From Gnetum montanum (Eukaryota > Streptophyta > Gnetopsida > Gnetales > Gnetaceae), in the NCBI GenBank assembly GCA_015680685.1, contig MNCI01025282.1:336349-365987 (forward strand): a DNA stretch of 29,639 nt. The letters run 5' to 3'. Positions 28,605-29,639 of this stretch are shown in pieces (positions within the stretch are counted from its first letter, which is position 1; the number at the start of each line of letters is the position of its first letter). The notes under the pieces were generated by a model. The model saw only the letters and a program-made list of their open reading frames with translations, had not been told where the DNA came from and did no database searches. The translations under genes and the position numbers were made by a program.

Positions 28605-29501
28605 TGATGAAGCATCTAGTGGATAGCATCGACTAGGCTACGTCAATGAAGCCTCGTCAACGTGGCCGTGTCAACGTGACCCCATCGATGCATCTTTCCA
28701 CGCATTGACTTGGCCTCATTAATGCAGAGTCCATTTTCCGCTATAAATATGCATGCATCCACTGCATTTAGGAACCTTTTTGTCAAGTTGTAGCGAAGCT
28801 CTTGTAGTTTGTTTCCGTAGGAATTAGACTATTTTCCCAAGTGCATGCCTGCAGTGTGATGCTTGTAATTGTATGGAACCTTTATTCAAGTGTGACGTAC
28901 TTGGACATGCACATGATTGGCAATAAAGATCAAGATTACTCCATTATTGCAACATTCACTTAGTTTTAATTGTTTAATTGTTATTGTTAATTATTATTAT
29001 TATTTATTGTTTTCTTAGTTAATATTTCTTTACCATCATTTACTATTCCTTTTGTTAAATGCAGAATGAGTACGACTTAATCACAAACATTAAAGTGTAA
29101 CTACTTGGTAACCCAGTAGCATATCTAGGAGTGCTCAAGTAATGTGTGCTTGGTAATCCTAAAAGTAGTACACAAGGTCCAAGATGCGTATGGATGATTA
29201 AGGACGAATTCTCATCACACATAGGCTAGCTTAGACTTCATTTCCTATTGCGTATTAGTTTAATCAAGATTATTTTCCATCGTCTCTAGTAGTAGCACTA
29301 GTTTAGGATCACATCATTTGCCTCACTCTAGACTAAACCATACATGATAAGCGAATACTAGTCTAGGTGGGAAGACAGTGAACTACAATCAACATGTAAC
29401 TATCTAGATACCACAACTAGTCCGTTTGTGAAGTTTGACCAGATCATGCGTACACGCTTATATTCGTATGGTTGAGTGTAGGGGTACCTTGCCACTCATC
29501 A
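28605..29501 (+). repeat. E5 5' LTR
   Basis: 897 bp, TGATGAAGC...CTCATCA. TATA box 28742-28750. The last ~90 bp are close to E1 and E2 U5 (the terminal 36 bp differ at one position from E1), whereas U3 is unrelated to theirs. An (ATT)n run lies near 28987-29005. Confidence 0.88.
28642..28750 (+). promoter_or_regulatory. E5 U3 promoter: GTCAAYG repeats and TATA box
   Basis: GTCAATG at 28642, GTCAACG at 28656 and 28670 recur every 14 bp; an inverted core (TTGAC) follows near 28706. GTCAA/TTGAC is the WRKY-factor W-box core. TATAAATAT at 28742-28750 is the core promoter. Regulation by WRKY factors is inference only. Confidence 0.55.
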
Positions 29502-29502
29502 T

Positions 29503-29521
29503 TGGCGTCGTTGCCAGGGAC
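29503..29521 (+). promoter_or_regulatory. E5 primer-binding site (tRNA-Asp)
   Basis: TGGCGTCGTTGCCAGGGAC, one base after the LTR, matches the tRNA-Asp complement with two transitions. Confidence 0.9.
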
Positions 29522-29639
29522 AGTGCTAGTTATCTAGATTAGTTACATCATCCAAGATCGCTATAACAAAGCCTTGATGATATACCTTTTAAAAAGAAAG
29601 TAATTGCAAATAAGCCACACACAATTCATCACAATGTCT

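Larger units (their letters stand above)
28605..29639 (+). mobile_element. E5: Ty3/gypsy element, 5' end only
   Basis: Plus-strand 5' LTR 28605-29501, primer site 29503-29521, untranslated leader, and the first two gag codons ATGTCT at 29634-29639, the same start as in E1 and E2. The remainder lies outside the window. It is inserted in the E3 5' LTR; the last bases before it (ATCGT, 28600-28604) are the predicted target duplication. Its LTR keeps many CpG dinucleotides, unlike the decayed neighbours, suggesting a younger insertion. Confidence 0.87.

Overview
The window looks like repeat-rich nuclear DNA of a seed plant. It is AT-rich and packed with Ty3/gypsy LTR retrotransposons whose primer-binding sites match plant tRNA-Asp. 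I see no intact host gene, rRNA, tRNA or CRISPR array. Species cannot be told from this sequence. For reference I call the elements E1 to E5. All five have LTRs opening TGATGA, the LTR ends that are visible read TCATCA, and the readable pol genes look like the Athila/Tat (non-chromovirus) branch.

Left half (1-14207): E2 lies on the minus strand. Its LTR is at 13435-14207 and its gag starts at 13290. Its gag is split at 2316/12280 by E1, a complete plus-strand element of the same family (2317-12279) flanked by the 5-bp target duplication CCCTT. E1 has a 5' LTR, tRNA-Asp primer site, gag (with an Arg/Ser-rich stretch), protease, reverse transcriptase, RNase H, integrase, a ~2 kb post-pol region with a 649-base N gap, polypurine tract and 3' LTR. 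Its gag-pol is dead: about two dozen stops, one frameshift, and a changed RT catalytic motif. E2 continues leftward (gag C-terminus, protease) and leaves the window at base 1 just before its RT.

Middle (14208-18400) is AT-rich intergenic sequence with no recognisable gene: a small cluster of ACGT-type promoter motifs near 15250 and a degraded coding relic of unknown kind at 16898-17443. A plus-strand LTR-like segment with Copia-like features follows (about 18400-19217), then the minus-strand 3' LTR of E4 (about 19220-20040). Both carry clusters of AGATGTCT/AGACATCT upstream of their TATA boxes.

Right half (20041-29639): E4's internal sequence is cut at 20534 by E3, a minus-strand element (LTRs 20535-21453 and 27854-28604). 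E3 keeps only scraps of gag, has lost pol, and carries a decayed ~900-codon accessory gene (21653-24366) with a plant-transposon-protein-like region and a long coiled coil. E3's 5' LTR is itself cut by E5, a plus-strand element whose LTR (28605-29501), primer site and first two gag codons are visible before the window ends. The picture is repeated insertion of related elements into one another, followed by decay mostly through C-to-T type changes.
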